NCBI RefSeq assembly: GCF_008386465.1
Contig: NZ_VUOD01000009.1
Span: 1 to 64,000, forward strand
DNA from: Arenimonas fontis
GTDB lineage: Bacteria; Pseudomonadota; Gammaproteobacteria; Xanthomonadales; Xanthomonadaceae
DNA length: 64,000 bases
Reading direction: 5' to 3'
This document shows, one piece after another, positions 47,093 through 61,382 of the stretch. The number at the start of each line of letters is the position of its first letter. Position 1 is the first letter of the stretch. The notes beneath the pieces were generated by a model. That model saw only the letters and a program-made list of their open reading frames with translations. It was not told the origin of the DNA and made no database searches. The translations under genes were made by a program, and so were the position numbers.

Positions 47093-47737
47093 ATGCCCCG
47101 CTGGATCTGGCTCTTCCTCGCCATCGCCGTCGCCGCCCTGCTCTGGGCGGCCTCGCGCGGCCCGACCACGCCCGTCGCCGCCGACGCCGGCGCCGAGCGG
47201 GCCTGCCTGGCCGTTCCTCGCGAGGCGGTGGCGCTGGGCCGACCACCGCACCAGTCTTCCGTGCCTGGCGGCGTGGGCCCCTTCCGGCATGGCGAGTTCA
47301 CCCTGGCGCCGCTGGCCGGCTTCGCCCTGGAGGCGCGCGTGCTCGGGCGCGAAGACTATCGCTTCGATCGCGAAGCCGCACTTTCACCCACCGACCTGGC
47401 CCTGGGCTGGGGTGCCATGGCCGACCCGCAGGTCTACGACCGCCTCGACATCAGCCAGTCCGGCCGCTGGTACCGCTACCGCTGGGGCGCGGAAGGCCCG
47501 CCCATCCCGGCGCACGAGATCGTCCGTTCCAGCGCCAACATGCACATGATCCCGGCCGACTCCCGCGTGGCCGCGGCCCTGTCGCGGGTGCGCCAGGGCC
47601 AGACCGTGCGCCTGCGCGGCTGGCTGATCGAGGCTGGCCATGCCGACGGCTACCGCTGGCGCAGCTCGCTGAGCCGCGAGGACAGCGGCGACGGCGCCTG
47701 CGAGCTGATCTTCGTCTGCGAGCTCGAGGCCTACTGA
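47093..47737 (+). CDS. Membrane-anchored hypothetical protein
   Basis: The 214-residue protein has one N-terminal membrane anchor or signal (WIWLFLAIAVAALLWAAS, residues 4-21). A periplasmic domain follows with conserved-looking blocks ALSPTDLALGWGAMADPQVY, SSANMHMIPAD and GQTVRLRGWLIEA. The domain resembles uncharacterised exported proteins of Xanthomonadales. The start at 47093 follows CCCGCC with a possible -10 TAGGCT upstream. It converges with the 7TM/GGDEF gene over a hairpin. Confidence 0.7.
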   Translation: MPRWIWLFLAIAVAALLWAASRGPTTPVAADAGAERACLAVPREAVALGRPPHQSSVPGGVGPFRHGEFTLAPLAGFALEARVLGREDYRFDREAALSPTDLALGWGAMADPQVYDRLDISQSGRWYRYRWGAEGPPIPAHEIVRSSANMHMIPADSRVAAALSRVRQGQTVRLRGWLIEAGHADGYRWRSSLSREDSGDGACELIFVCELEAY

Positions 47738-47746
47738 GTCCGCATC

Positions 47747-47767
47747 GCGGGCCGGTGCGCGGCCCGC
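47747..47767. terminator. Bidirectional hairpin between convergent genes
   Basis: GCGGGCC and GGCCCGC form a 7-bp stem with a 7-nt loop in the 30-nt gap between the convergent genes. No T-run follows on either strand, so termination strength is uncertain. Confidence 0.4.
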
Positions 47768-49978
47768 TCAGCTGAAGATCTGGTTGCCGCCATTCTTGCT
47801 GGCGATGTGCGCGGCCCTGCCGGCGCGATCGGCCAAGGCCGTCGCGTCGCGATCGTCCGCGCCGGCCTGGGCGATGCCGACGCTGACCGTGAGAAAGGGC
47901 GCCACCCTGGGGTCCACCGGCATGCGCTGCACCGCAGCGCGCAGGCGATCGGCGTATTCGCGGGCCTCGGCCAGGCGCTTGCCGTGCGCCACCAGCAGGA
48001 AGCCGTCCGGCCCGGACCGGCCGAGCAGATCGCCGTGGGCCATCTCGTCGCGCAGCAGTTCGGCCAGCGGTCTCAGGCCGGCGACCGCGCCGACCTCGCC
48101 GCCGGCTTCGCGCAAGGCCGGCAGTTGGTCGAGCACGAAGTACAGCAGACTGAGCGGTTGCTGCTTCAGCCGGGCCTTGGCCATGCGTTCCTGCAGCAGT
48201 TCGCGAGCGACCTCGGCGCGGAACGTTCCCGTGGCCGGGTCGGTGTCGGCGGCACGCTGCGCACCGATGGCGCCTGCGGCCTCTTCGCCGGCCATGCTGG
48301 CCATGGCAGCGAACTCGGCGCACAGCGCCAGCTCGGCTTCGCTGTAACTCAGCTCGGCGGGGCGCTCCACCAGCAAGGCACCCCATCCGGGCTTGGGGAT
48401 CGGCAGCGGGATCACCGCCAGCTGCACTTTCTCCAGAGGACCCTCCGGCCCGTCAAAGTCCATGCCCACCTGCTGCGGCGCCTTCAGCTTGCTGAGATTG
48501 CGCACCAGGGTGGCACGCTGTTCCAGCAACTGGCGGTAGCGGGGCTCGGCATCCGGCGGCGTCACGAACATCAGCGGCTCACCATCGGGCTGCAGGCCGA
48601 CCACCGCTGACGACTGTTGCGGCAGCACCGACTTCAGGCCGTCGAGCAGACGCCGGTAGGCGATCCAGGTCATGTCGTCGTCGTCGGCATGTTCGAGGCC
48701 GGCCTGCAGGCTCTGCATGAGGCGCTGGCGCGCCGCTTCGATCTTTTCTTCCAGGCTGGGCTCCGGCGGCACCGCCCGTTTGCGGGCGGCCCAGCGCTGC
48801 ATGCGGGCACGCATCCACGGCAAGCCCAGGTACAGCATCATCGCCAGGGCCAGCAAGGCTTGCCAGCCGTACAGGCTGGCCAGGCCGGCCGGCAGCCACT
48901 GGCGATCGGCCAGCAGACGCGCCGCCACGGCCGCCGCCATCGCCAGCAGAGCCAGCACCGGGCCCCAGCGGTAGCCGCGGGAGTCCAGCAACAACATCAA
49001 CAGGCAGGCCGCCAGGGCCAGCGCGTAGCCGGCCAGGGCGATCCACTGCAGGGCCGCTGCCTGATGACCCTCGACCATGAACAGGCCGTACAGGGCGGCG
49101 AGCACGAGCAACCAGCCCAGCACCGCACTCCAGACCGACAGCCGCGGGGCGGAGCGCGAAATGCCGGCATAGTGCCGCGTCGCCAGCACCAGCGGCCCGG
49201 CGCCGAGCAGGAACAGGGCCTGCGGCACCGCCGCCCCCCGGCCGGACAGCAAGGCGATCTCCGGTAGCGAGTAGAGGTGGCCATTGATGCCCAGGCAGGC
49301 CAGCCAGGAACAGAACGCCGCCGCCCCGACGGCCAGGGCGCCGCATTGCGGGTCTTCCATGTGCCGGACCAGGGACAGGACCGCCACCAGCAGCAGCAGG
49401 CCATACACCCAGCGGAAATAGCGCCGGGCCTCGGCTTCCCGCGCGTCCGATTCGGCCTGGCGCCGGATCGCCAGATGCAGGCCGCCCATCACCGTCCCCT
49501 GGGTTTCCAGGTACAGCTCGATCGGGCCGGACAGGCCGGGCGGCAAGGGCAGGTCGAACACGGCCGGCCAGGTGGCGATCTCCGGCCCACGGGCGAAGAA
49601 ACTGTCCTCCGCCAGGACGCTGCCGTCGCGGGCGCGCAGCCGCAGGCGGTCCAGCGGTACCCGGTTCACGTCCAGATGCCAGTCCGCCGCTTCCGGCAGT
49701 TCGGTACGGATGCGGACCCAGAGGACGCGGTCCTGCCTGGCACTGAAGGGCAGGCCCTGGCTAAGCACCGGCGTGAATCCGGGCTGGGCCCGGCCGGTCA
49801 GGATGTCGTCCAGGGTGGTCCCCAGCGGCGTTTCCATCCAGGCCAGCTGCAGTGCCGGCCCGGCCTTCTCCGCCTCGGCCGAGACCGCCCCGCCCGAGAC
49901 CATGGCCAGGGCCACCACCACGACGCCGACCAGCAGCGACCATGCCTTGCGCACGCGCCGTCTCCCCATTGCCTGCAT
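47768..49978 (-). CDS. 7TM-DISM sensor with GAF-like and degenerate GGDEF domains
   Basis: The 736-residue protein has a signal peptide (about 15-34), a 7TMR-DISM extracellular beta domain (about 40-185) and seven TM helices (about 190-395). A GAF-like region (about 430-570) and a GGDEF-fold domain (about 580-736) follow. The catalytic loop that should read GGDEF is SGPDGF, the metal/substrate region DxxxFKxxND is DQLPALREAG, and the inhibitory RxxD is AHGD. It is therefore almost surely not a diguanylate cyclase. It is divergent from glnS. Confidence 0.85.
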   Translation of the reverse strand: MQAMGRRRVRKAWSLLVGVVVVALAMVSGGAVSAEAEKAGPALQLAWMETPLGTTLDDILTGRAQPGFTPVLSQGLPFSARQDRVLWVRIRTELPEAADWHLDVNRVPLDRLRLRARDGSVLAEDSFFARGPEIATWPAVFDLPLPPGLSGPIELYLETQGTVMGGLHLAIRRQAESDAREAEARRYFRWVYGLLLLVAVLSLVRHMEDPQCGALAVGAAAFCSWLACLGINGHLYSLPEIALLSGRGAAVPQALFLLGAGPLVLATRHYAGISRSAPRLSVWSAVLGWLLVLAALYGLFMVEGHQAAALQWIALAGYALALAACLLMLLLDSRGYRWGPVLALLAMAAAVAARLLADRQWLPAGLASLYGWQALLALAMMLYLGLPWMRARMQRWAARKRAVPPEPSLEEKIEAARQRLMQSLQAGLEHADDDDMTWIAYRRLLDGLKSVLPQQSSAVVGLQPDGEPLMFVTPPDAEPRYRQLLEQRATLVRNLSKLKAPQQVGMDFDGPEGPLEKVQLAVIPLPIPKPGWGALLVERPAELSYSEAELALCAEFAAMASMAGEEAAGAIGAQRAADTDPATGTFRAEVARELLQERMAKARLKQQPLSLLYFVLDQLPALREAGGEVGAVAGLRPLAELLRDEMAHGDLLGRSGPDGFLLVAHGKRLAEAREYADRLRAAVQRMPVDPRVAPFLTVSVGIAQAGADDRDATALADRAGRAAHIASKNGGNQIFS

Positions 49979-50086
49979 TGCCCCCTGCCGGCCGGATTCT
50001 AACCCTCAATGCCGACCGGGTTTCACTCCGGCCGGCGCGGGCCCGAGCCGGTAAACTGTGGCCCTTTCCGAACCATGGTCCGAGTG

Positions 50087-51838
<1,752 letters not shown>

Positions 51839-51839
51839 A

Positions 51840-52397
51840 ATGCTGTACGCCCAGCTCCACCTCACCCTGCCGGCCTGGGTCCACGAGGAAGTGGACAGCC
51901 AGCGGCTCTATCCCGACGACGACAGCCGGATCGCCCTGGCCATCCAGCTCTCGCGGCGGAACGTGGACCACCGCAGTGGCGGTCCGTTCGGCGCGGCGGT
52001 GTTCACTGGCGAGGGCCGGCTGATCGGGGTCGGCGTGAACCGGGTGGTGCCGCACAACTGCTCGGCCGCACATGCCGAGGTGATGGCGCTGGCGACCAGC
52101 CAGCAGCGCATGCAGCGCTACCGCCTGAACGAAGACGGCGACCGCATCGTCCTGGCGAGTTCCGCCCAGCCCTGCAGCATGTGCTACGGCGCCCTGGTCT
52201 GGGCCGGCGTGGACGAGCTGCTGATCGGCGCCCGCGCCGAGGACGTGCAGGAACTGGCCGGTTTCGACGAAGGTCCGCTGCCGGCCGACTGGATTGGCGA
52301 GTTGGGCAGGCGCGGCATCCAGGTACGGCGTGACCTCATGCGTGACCATGCCCGCGACGTGCTGCGCGACTACGGCGAGGACGGCATTGTCTACTGA
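51840..52397 (+). CDS. CMP/dCMP deaminase-family zinc protein (guanine/cytidine deaminase-like)
   Basis: The 185-residue protein has the zinc-dependent deaminase core: HAEVMAL with the His ligand and catalytic Glu, and PCSMCYG with the two Cys ligands. GGPFGAAVF precedes them, as in guanine deaminase and tRNA adenosine deaminase relatives. The extra N-terminal segment and the C-terminal region with GVDELLIGARAEDVQEL fit nucleobase deaminases. The substrate cannot be fixed. It lies 1 nt after glnS and overlaps rlmM. Confidence 0.88.
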   Translation: MLYAQLHLTLPAWVHEEVDSQRLYPDDDSRIALAIQLSRRNVDHRSGGPFGAAVFTGEGRLIGVGVNRVVPHNCSAAHAEVMALATSQQRMQRYRLNEDGDRIVLASSAQPCSMCYGALVWAGVDELLIGARAEDVQELAGFDEGPLPADWIGELGRRGIQVRRDLMRDHARDVLRDYGEDGIVY

Positions 52398-53433
52398 GGG
52401 CCTGCTGGCCTACTGCCGGGCCGGCTTCGAACCCGAGCTGGCGGCGGAGCTGGGCGAACGGGCGGCGGCGGCCGGCCTCCATGCCTATGTCCGCGCCGAG
52501 CGCGATCGCGGCTTCGTGCAGCTCCTCGGCGTCGAGGACGGAGCCACGCTGTCACGTGCCCTGCCCTGGCGTCTGCTGGTGTTCGCCAGACAGAAGCTGC
52601 GCCTGTTGGCCGACCTGCCCGATCTGGACCCCGCGGACCGCATCACGCCGGTGCTGGAGGCGCTGTCGGGGCGCGGCCGTTTCGGCGAGCTCTGGGTCGA
52701 ACATCCCGATTCCGAAGCCGGCAAGCCGCTGGCCGGCCTGGCCCGGGCCTTCGGCAACGCCCTGCGCCCGGCCCTGCGCCGGCGCGGCTACCTCACCGCC
52801 GAACCCGACCCGCGCCTGCCGCGCCTGCACGTGCTGCTGGTCGCCGGCGAGCATCTGCTGCTGGGCCTGGCCGACCCCGACGATGCCGCGCCCTGGCCGC
52901 TGGGGATACCGCGCCTGCGCGCACACCCGGAAGCACCCAGCCGCTCGGCGCTCAAGCTGGAGGAAGCCCTGCTTTGCCTGCTCTCTCCGACCGAGCGGGA
53001 GGCCTGGCTCAGGCCGGGCATGCTCGCCGCCGACCTGGGCGCGGCACCGGGCGGCTGGAGCTGGGTGCTGGCGCGCCGGCACGTGCGCGTGTTCGCCATC
53101 GACAACGGGGCAATGGCGGAGACGGCGCTGGCCACCGGCATCATCGAGCACCTGCGCGCCGACGGCTTTCGCTGGCAACCGCCCAAGCCGCTGGACTGGA
53201 TGGTCTGCGACATGGTCGAGTCGCCGCGCAAAGTCGCGGCGCGCATGGCTACCTGGTTCCGCGAGGGCTGGTGCCGGCGAGCCATCTTCAACCTCAAGCT
53301 GCCGATGAAGAAGCGCTGGATCGAGACCCGCGACTGCCTGGCGCTGTTCGCCGACGCGGCCGGCCGGCCGCTCGATGTCCGCGCACGCCAGCTCTACCAC
53401 GACCGCGAGGAAATCACCGTCTATGCTGGCTGA
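52387..53433 (+). CDS. rlmM: 23S rRNA 2'-O-ribose C2498 methyltransferase RlmM
   Basis: RlmM methylates C2498 of 23S rRNA with SAM. The 348-residue protein has an N-terminal THUMP-like domain and a Rossmann methyltransferase domain with DLGAAPGGWSW, FAIDNGAM and VCDMVESP. The catalytic Lys is in NLKLPMKKRW. The only start that fits the family N-terminus is TTG at 52387, inside the deaminase gene with GAGGA 8 nt upstream (11-nt overlap). Its stop overlaps the EF-hand gene by 11 nt. Confidence 0.93.
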   Translation: MSTEGLLAYCRAGFEPELAAELGERAAAAGLHAYVRAERDRGFVQLLGVEDGATLSRALPWRLLVFARQKLRLLADLPDLDPADRITPVLEALSGRGRFGELWVEHPDSEAGKPLAGLARAFGNALRPALRRRGYLTAEPDPRLPRLHVLLVAGEHLLLGLADPDDAAPWPLGIPRLRAHPEAPSRSALKLEEALLCLLSPTEREAWLRPGMLAADLGAAPGGWSWVLARRHVRVFAIDNGAMAETALATGIIEHLRADGFRWQPPKPLDWMVCDMVESPRKVAARMATWFREGWCRRAIFNLKLPMKKRWIETRDCLALFADAAGRPLDVRARQLYHDREEITVYAG

Positions 53434-53776
53434 GCATGTCCGGCCGTGGTGCCGCCGCGCGGCGCTCGCGCTGGCCCTGTACCTGCCCGCCGCCGCGCTG
53501 GCCGGCACCAGCGACGACTACTTCTCGCGGGTGGACCTGGACGGGGACGGACGGGTGTCGCTGCAGGAGTTCCTGGAACGGATGAGTTTCGCGTTCCGGC
53601 AGATGGACGTGAACGGCGACGGCATCCTGGCTCCGCACGAGCAGCACATCCCGGACGCGCCCACGATCACGATCGAGCAGCACCGCGAGCGCTTCAGCGC
53701 CCAGTTCCACCGCCAGGACGCCGATGGCGACGGCTATCTCAGCCGCGCCGAACTCCTTTCTCCGCCACGGCGCTGA
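53423..53776 (+). CDS. Exported EF-hand calcium-binding protein
   Basis: The 117-residue precursor has a signal sequence (AALALALYLPAAALA, about 12-28) and three EF-hand loops: DLDGDGRVSLQEF, DVNGDGILAPHE and DADGDGYLSRAEL. Such small periplasmic calmodulin-like proteins are common in Xanthomonadales, and their roles are unknown. The start overlaps the rlmM stop codon by 11 nt, so it is cotranslated with rRNA-modification and glnS genes. Confidence 0.9.
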   Translation: MLAEHVRPWCRRAALALALYLPAAALAGTSDDYFSRVDLDGDGRVSLQEFLERMSFAFRQMDVNGDGILAPHEQHIPDAPTITIEQHRERFSAQFHRQDADGDGYLSRAELLSPPRR

Positions 53777-53967
53777 ACGCGGTTTTCGACGCGGATGGAC
53801 GCGATCGTTCCTGGTTCTCGGGCTGCTGAATCGGCTCACCGGAGCTTCGCCGGCGCCTCGGCCGCGGCGCAGACAACACACCGCGAACCGGCAGGCACCG
53901 GCGAAGCCCTGGTCAGCCGAGTCGGCAGCCCGCGAAGCAAAAAGGATCCGCGTGAACCCGCGTCAAT

Positions 53968-53996
53968 GAAGAACGGGGCCGCCGAAGCGACCCCGT
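53968..53996 (-). terminator. Terminator hairpin downstream of secF
   Basis: On the minus strand, ACGGGGTCGC and GCGGCCCCGT (one T-G pair) enclose a TTCG tetraloop, followed by TCTTCATT. It lies 23 nt past the secF stop. The 53777-54018 gap holds nothing else that I can support. Confidence 0.65.
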
Positions 53997-54018
53997 CCGG
54001 AGGCGATGCGGCGGGAGA

Positions 54019-54990
54019 TCAGGGCCGACGGGCCAGCTCCGCCTCGACGTCCGTCTTCGCCTTTGGCATCAGGTCCTTCTTGGTGACGCCCAGCAGCAGC
54101 AGGATCGGGCAGGCCACCAGGATCGAAGACAAGGTGCCGATCACGATGCCGATCATCTGCGACTCGGCCATGCCCTTGAGCGAAGCACCGCCGTAGATGT
54201 ACAGGGCGAGCACGGTCAGGAAGGCCACGAACGACGTGATCACCGTGCGCGACAGTGTCTGGTTGACCGACCGGTTCAGCACCTCCTTCGGCTCGATCTT
54301 GCTGAGCAGACGGAAGTTCTCGCGCACGCGGTCGAATACCACGATCTTGTCGTTGATCGAAAACCCCATCACCGACAGGATGCCGGCCAGCACCGTCAAG
54401 TCGAACTCGTGCTGGTTGAAAGCGAACCAGCCGCAGACCAGCAGGATGTCGCCGAAGGTCGCCGTCACCGCCGCCACCGCGAACTTGTACTCGAAGCGGG
54501 CGGCAATGTAGGCCAGAAAGCCCAGCAGCACGAACACGGCCGCGTAGACGCCGTTCATGGCCAACTCGTCGCCGATCTGCGGGCCAACGAAATCGCTGCG
54601 AATCACCCGGCCCGGATTGTCCGGCGTCTGCGCCGCCTGCAGGATCGCGGTGCCGGTCTGCTCGATGGACGGGGCTTCCTGGCGACCATCATCCTGCGCA
54701 TCTTCCTCGCGCGGCTGCAGCCGGATCACGATGTCGGCCCCGGAGCCGAAAGTTTGCACCACCGGACTTTCGTAACCGGCGTCGAGCAACCGCTTGCGCA
54801 CGCCCTCGACGTCCACCGGACGGGCGAATTCGATTTCGACCACTGTGCCGCCGGTGAAGTCCAACGCGTAGTTGAAGCCGCGCAGCCAGAGCGCCGCGAT
54901 GGCCGCCAGGCACAGCGCCACGAACACGGCGATGGCGCCGTGCCGGATGCCCATGAAATTGATCTTGCTGTTGGAAGGGAAAAGTTCCAC
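54019..54990 (-). CDS. secF: Protein translocase subunit SecF
   Basis: SecF with SecD uses the proton gradient to aid late export steps at SecYEG. The 323-residue protein has six TM helices, a periplasmic domain after TM1 (about 40-135) and conserved YALDFTGGTVVEIEF. VMGFSINDKIVVFDRVREN and NQTLSRTVITS also mark the family. It starts 12 nt after secD and is the last gene of queA-tgt-yajC-secD-secF. Confidence 0.97.
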   Translation of the reverse strand: MELFPSNSKINFMGIRHGAIAVFVALCLAAIAALWLRGFNYALDFTGGTVVEIEFARPVDVEGVRKRLLDAGYESPVVQTFGSGADIVIRLQPREEDAQDDGRQEAPSIEQTGTAILQAAQTPDNPGRVIRSDFVGPQIGDELAMNGVYAAVFVLLGFLAYIAARFEYKFAVAAVTATFGDILLVCGWFAFNQHEFDLTVLAGILSVMGFSINDKIVVFDRVRENFRLLSKIEPKEVLNRSVNQTLSRTVITSFVAFLTVLALYIYGGASLKGMAESQMIGIVIGTLSSILVACPILLLLGVTKKDLMPKAKTDVEAELARRP

Positions 54991-55002
54991 GAGGCCTCCG
55001 GA

Positions 55003-56880
55003 TCAGATCGAGACCTTGGCCAGCTTTTTGCGCCGGCCGTAGATCAGGGTGGCGATGCCGCGCGACACCGACACCGCGGTGTACATCGAGGTGATGATGC
55101 CCAGGATGAGGGTGATGCCGAAGCCGCGGATGGGGCCAGAGCCGAACACCGCCATCGCGACGCCGGCCAACAACGCTGTCGTGTTGGCGTCGGTGATCGT
55201 GCCCGAGGCCTTGTCGTAGCCGTTGGCGATGGATGCCAGCGGGGTGTTGCCGTTGCGCAGCTCCTCGCGGATGCGCTCGTTGATCAGCACGTTGGCGTCC
55301 ACCGACATGCCCACCGTCAGGGCGATGCCGGCCAGGCCGGGAAGGGTCAGGGTGGCGCCGATTACCGACATCAGCGCCACCACCATCAGCAGGTTCAGCA
55401 GCAGGGCCAGGTTGGTGACGATGCCGAAGGTCTTGTAGTAGACCAGGAAGAAGGCCAGCACGAACATGAACGACCAGAACACCGCCTGGGTACCGGCGGC
55501 GATGTTGGCCGCGCCCAGGCTGGGACCGATGATGCGTTCCTCGATGATCACCATCGGCGCCGCCAGCGAACCGGCGCGCAACAACCGGGCCAGCGTCGCC
55601 GCCTCTTCCATGCTGTCGAGGCCGGTGGTCTGGAAGTTGCGGCCGAACACGCCCTGGATGGTGGCGGCGTTGATCACCTCCTCCACCACGCGCGAGCTGC
55701 GCACTTCCTGGCCATCCACGATGCGTACTTCCGGGATGGTCTCGATGTAGACCGTGCCCATGCGCTTGCCGACGTTCTCGCGGGTGAAGGCCAGCATTCG
55801 CTCGCCGCCGGCGCGGTTGAGCTCGATACTGACCGACGGCGTGCCGCTCTGCGGGTCGGGCTGCGATGCGGCGGTGACCAGCTGGTCGCCGGAGGCGATC
55901 ACCCGGCGCGACAGCAGGATCGGCTGGCGCGGGCCGCCGGGCACCTGCGGACGCATGTAGTAGAGGCGGGCGCCGGGCGGCACCACGCCGGTGCGGGCGG
56001 CCTCGGCCCAGTCGGATTCGTTGCCCACCACCGCGCGGTACTCGAGGGTGGCAGTGGCGCCGATCATCTTGCGCGCCTCGGCGGTATCCTGGACGCCGGG
56101 CAGCTGCACGACGATGCGGCTGGCGCCCTGACGCTGGATCACCTGCTCGCCCACGCCCAGGCTGTTGATGCGGTTGTCCAGGGTCGAGCGGTTCTGGTCG
56201 ATCGCCTGATCCATGATCTGCTTGATCAGGGTCGGGCTCATCCTGGCCAGCAGGCGCTCCGGCCTGGCTTCGTCCGGCACCAGGTCAAGTTCCGGCGCCT
56301 CGCGCGCCAGAGCGGTGCGGAAGCGCTCCATGTCGGCGGCGTCCTTGAGCAGCACCTGGATGCCCTCGGCAGTGCGCGAAACGCCGGTGTAGGGAATGCC
56401 TCCCTCGCGCAGCACTGTGGTGATCTCGTCGGCGAAGGCGTTGGCACGCTTGTCTATCGCCGCCTGCTGGTCCACTTCCAGCAGGAACTGCACGCCGCCG
56501 CGCAGGTCCAGGCCCATCGCCATCTGCCTGGCACCGAACCAGCCAAGCCACTCCGGCACGGTCGAAGCCAGGTTGAGGGCGACGTTGTACTCGCTGCCGA
56601 GCTCGGGGCGAAGCAGGTCCGCCACCCGGGTCTGCTGGTCCACGTCGGTGGCGCGGACGATCAGGTCGCCGTCCTCGATCGCCACCGACTTGGGCGTCAA
56701 TCCGGCCTCGTCGAGCGCGGTGCGCACCCTCAGCACCAGGTTGTCGTCCACCACGCCGCCGCGATTGGCGACCACCTGCACGGCCGGATCCTGCGGGTAG
56801 AGGTTGGGGGATGCGTAGAGCACCGACAGCAGGATGATCACTGCGGCCAGCACGTACTTCCAGGTGGAATACTGAAGCAT
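55003..56880 (-). CDS. secD: Protein translocase subunit SecD
   Basis: This is the RND-superfamily partner of SecF. The 625-residue protein has TM1 (YVLAAVIILLSVLYASPNL), a large periplasmic domain with GLDLRGGVQFLLEVD, and five C-terminal helices with LTLPGLAGIALTVGMSVDAN and the SVSRGIATLIYG tail. I used the ATG at 56880; a TTG at 56889 is the only upstream in-frame option. It is 56 nt from yajC. Confidence 0.97.
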   Translation of the reverse strand: MLQYSTWKYVLAAVIILLSVLYASPNLYPQDPAVQVVANRGGVVDDNLVLRVRTALDEAGLTPKSVAIEDGDLIVRATDVDQQTRVADLLRPELGSEYNVALNLASTVPEWLGWFGARQMAMGLDLRGGVQFLLEVDQQAAIDKRANAFADEITTVLREGGIPYTGVSRTAEGIQVLLKDAADMERFRTALAREAPELDLVPDEARPERLLARMSPTLIKQIMDQAIDQNRSTLDNRINSLGVGEQVIQRQGASRIVVQLPGVQDTAEARKMIGATATLEYRAVVGNESDWAEAARTGVVPPGARLYYMRPQVPGGPRQPILLSRRVIASGDQLVTAASQPDPQSGTPSVSIELNRAGGERMLAFTRENVGKRMGTVYIETIPEVRIVDGQEVRSSRVVEEVINAATIQGVFGRNFQTTGLDSMEEAATLARLLRAGSLAAPMVIIEERIIGPSLGAANIAAGTQAVFWSFMFVLAFFLVYYKTFGIVTNLALLLNLLMVVALMSVIGATLTLPGLAGIALTVGMSVDANVLINERIREELRNGNTPLASIANGYDKASGTITDANTTALLAGVAMAVFGSGPIRGFGITLILGIITSMYTAVSVSRGIATLIYGRRKKLAKVSI

Positions 56881-56936
56881 GGGCGACAACCGTTGACGGC
56901 CCGCGCCGGGCCGGAGTGGCTACGGGTGGGGACGGC

Positions 56937-57278
56937 TCAGGCCGACTTCAACGTGCCCTTGGGCAGCACGGCGGTGATGGCCTGGCGCTGGACCTTGATG
57001 GATACGTTCTGGGCGATCTCGACGGTGACGAGGGACTCGCCCAGCTCGGTGATGCGGCCGGCGATGCCGCCGCTAGTCATCACTTCGTCGCCCTTCTCCA
57101 GCCTGGCCAGCAGTTCCCGGTGTTCCTTGGCGCGCTTCATCTGCGGCCGGATCAGGAAGAACCAGAAGAACACGAACATCAGGCCGATCATGATCAGGCC
57201 GCTGTACGGGCTCGGCTGGGCGGGAGCGCCGGCGGCCTGGGCGGCGGCCGGGGAAACCAGGAAATCGAGCAGGTTCAT
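56937..57278 (-). CDS. yajC: Preprotein translocase accessory subunit YajC
   Basis: The 113-residue single-pass membrane protein has the conserved helix and basic stretch IGLMFVFFWFFLIRPQMKR. Downstream KGDEVMTSGGIAGRITELGE is diagnostic. It associates with SecDF. It follows tgt by 130 nt on the minus strand. Confidence 0.96.
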   Translation of the reverse strand: MNLLDFLVSPAAAQAAGAPAQPSPYSGLIMIGLMFVFFWFFLIRPQMKRAKEHRELLARLEKGDEVMTSGGIAGRITELGESLVTVEIAQNVSIKVQRQAITAVLPKGTLKSA

Positions 57279-57408
57279 GGGCTTGCGTATCCGTCAGAAA
57301 AAGGCAGCGGGGGAGTATGCCATAGCCGGCCGGGCGGCCGCCGGTCGGAAGGGGCCGTCCGCCAGGCCGCCCCGCCCGCCGGGAATCGCAATACCGGCCG
57401 GGACACCG

Positions 57409-60222
<2,814 letters not shown>

Positions 60223-60226
<4 letters not shown>

Positions 60227-61356
60227 GTCCGCCCCCTTGCCGGCCCCCGCGCCGGCAGGCTCAGCACCAGGCGCGTGCCCTCGCCGGGCGGGCTGTCGAT
60301 GTCCAGACACCCGCCGACCGCCGCCAGCCTTTCACGCATGCCGGTCAGGCCGTTGCCGGCAAGGTCCACGCCACCGCGGCCATCGTCGCTGATGACCAGG
60401 GCCACGCCATCCCCACCGGCCTTGAGTTCGACCTCCACCCGGCCGGCTTCGGCATGACGCAGCACATTGGTCACCGCCTCGCGCAGGCCCAGTGCCAGGG
60501 CCGATTCCGCTTCCGGCGACAGATTCACCGGTGCCAGCTTCTGGTCCATGTGCACTTCCGCGGAAAGCAGGGCCAGGCGGGCCGCGGCCAGCTCGGCCAT
60601 CAGGCCGCTGGCGCGGATGCCGGTCACCGCCTCGCGCACCTGGGCCAAGGCCTGCCGGGCCACCGTCTCCACCTCGGCGATCTGGGCGCGGGCGGCCGGC
60701 GGATCGCGCTCGAGCAGCTTGCCGGCCAATTCGCTCTTGAGCGCCACCACCGACAGGGTATGGCCGAGCAGATCATGCAGATCACGCCCGATGCGTTCCC
60801 GCTCCGCCAGCGCAGCCAGGCGGCCGACTTCCTCCTGGGTCAGGCGCAGCTCGGCGTCGCGGCGGGCCTTGTCGCGCGCCAGCAATACGCCGCTGAGCAC
60901 CAGCAGGCTGACCAGCGTCGCCATCAAGGACCAGGCGACGGCATGGCGCCAGGGCAGCACCAGGAAAAACTCCAGCACCAACAGCGCCATCAGCGACAGC
61001 GACAGGCCGACCGCCCGCCGCGGCCGAAGACTCCAACCGGCCATGGCGCAGGCGTAAACGAGGAAGGTGTTGCCGCCCGGGTTGAACGGCACCAGCGCGA
61101 AGCCGATCAAGGCCGTCGCCAGCACCAACGGCCGGCGCGTCGTAGGCTCGGGGCGGTAGAAACGGAAATGCAGCGGCAGGAACAGCAGGAATGCCAGCAG
61201 GCTGGCCAGCCACGGCTTCCAGGCCAGGCCGACGAAGGCCAGCGGCGCGAACACGAACACGCAGTAGATCAGCGTCACCCACGGACTGTCGTGGATGTCG
61301 CCGCCGGCCCGCCGCGGCGGGGCCTGCGCTTCGGCCTGGGCGAGCGCGCGTGCCAT
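60223..61356 (-). CDS. DesK/NarX-type sensor histidine kinase
   Basis: The 377-residue membrane kinase has five to six TM helices (about 35-185). A HisKA_3 dimerization helix carries the phospho-acceptor His in ERERIGRDLHDLLGHTLS, and a HATPase domain has LREAVTNVLRHA and DDGRGGVDLAGNGLTGM. It resembles B. subtilis DesK. It sits between an ABC exporter and its response regulator; the ATG at 61356 is 26 nt after the permease stop. Confidence 0.92.
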
Positions 61357-61382
61357 GGCCGCGACCTTAGCCGATTCCGCCC

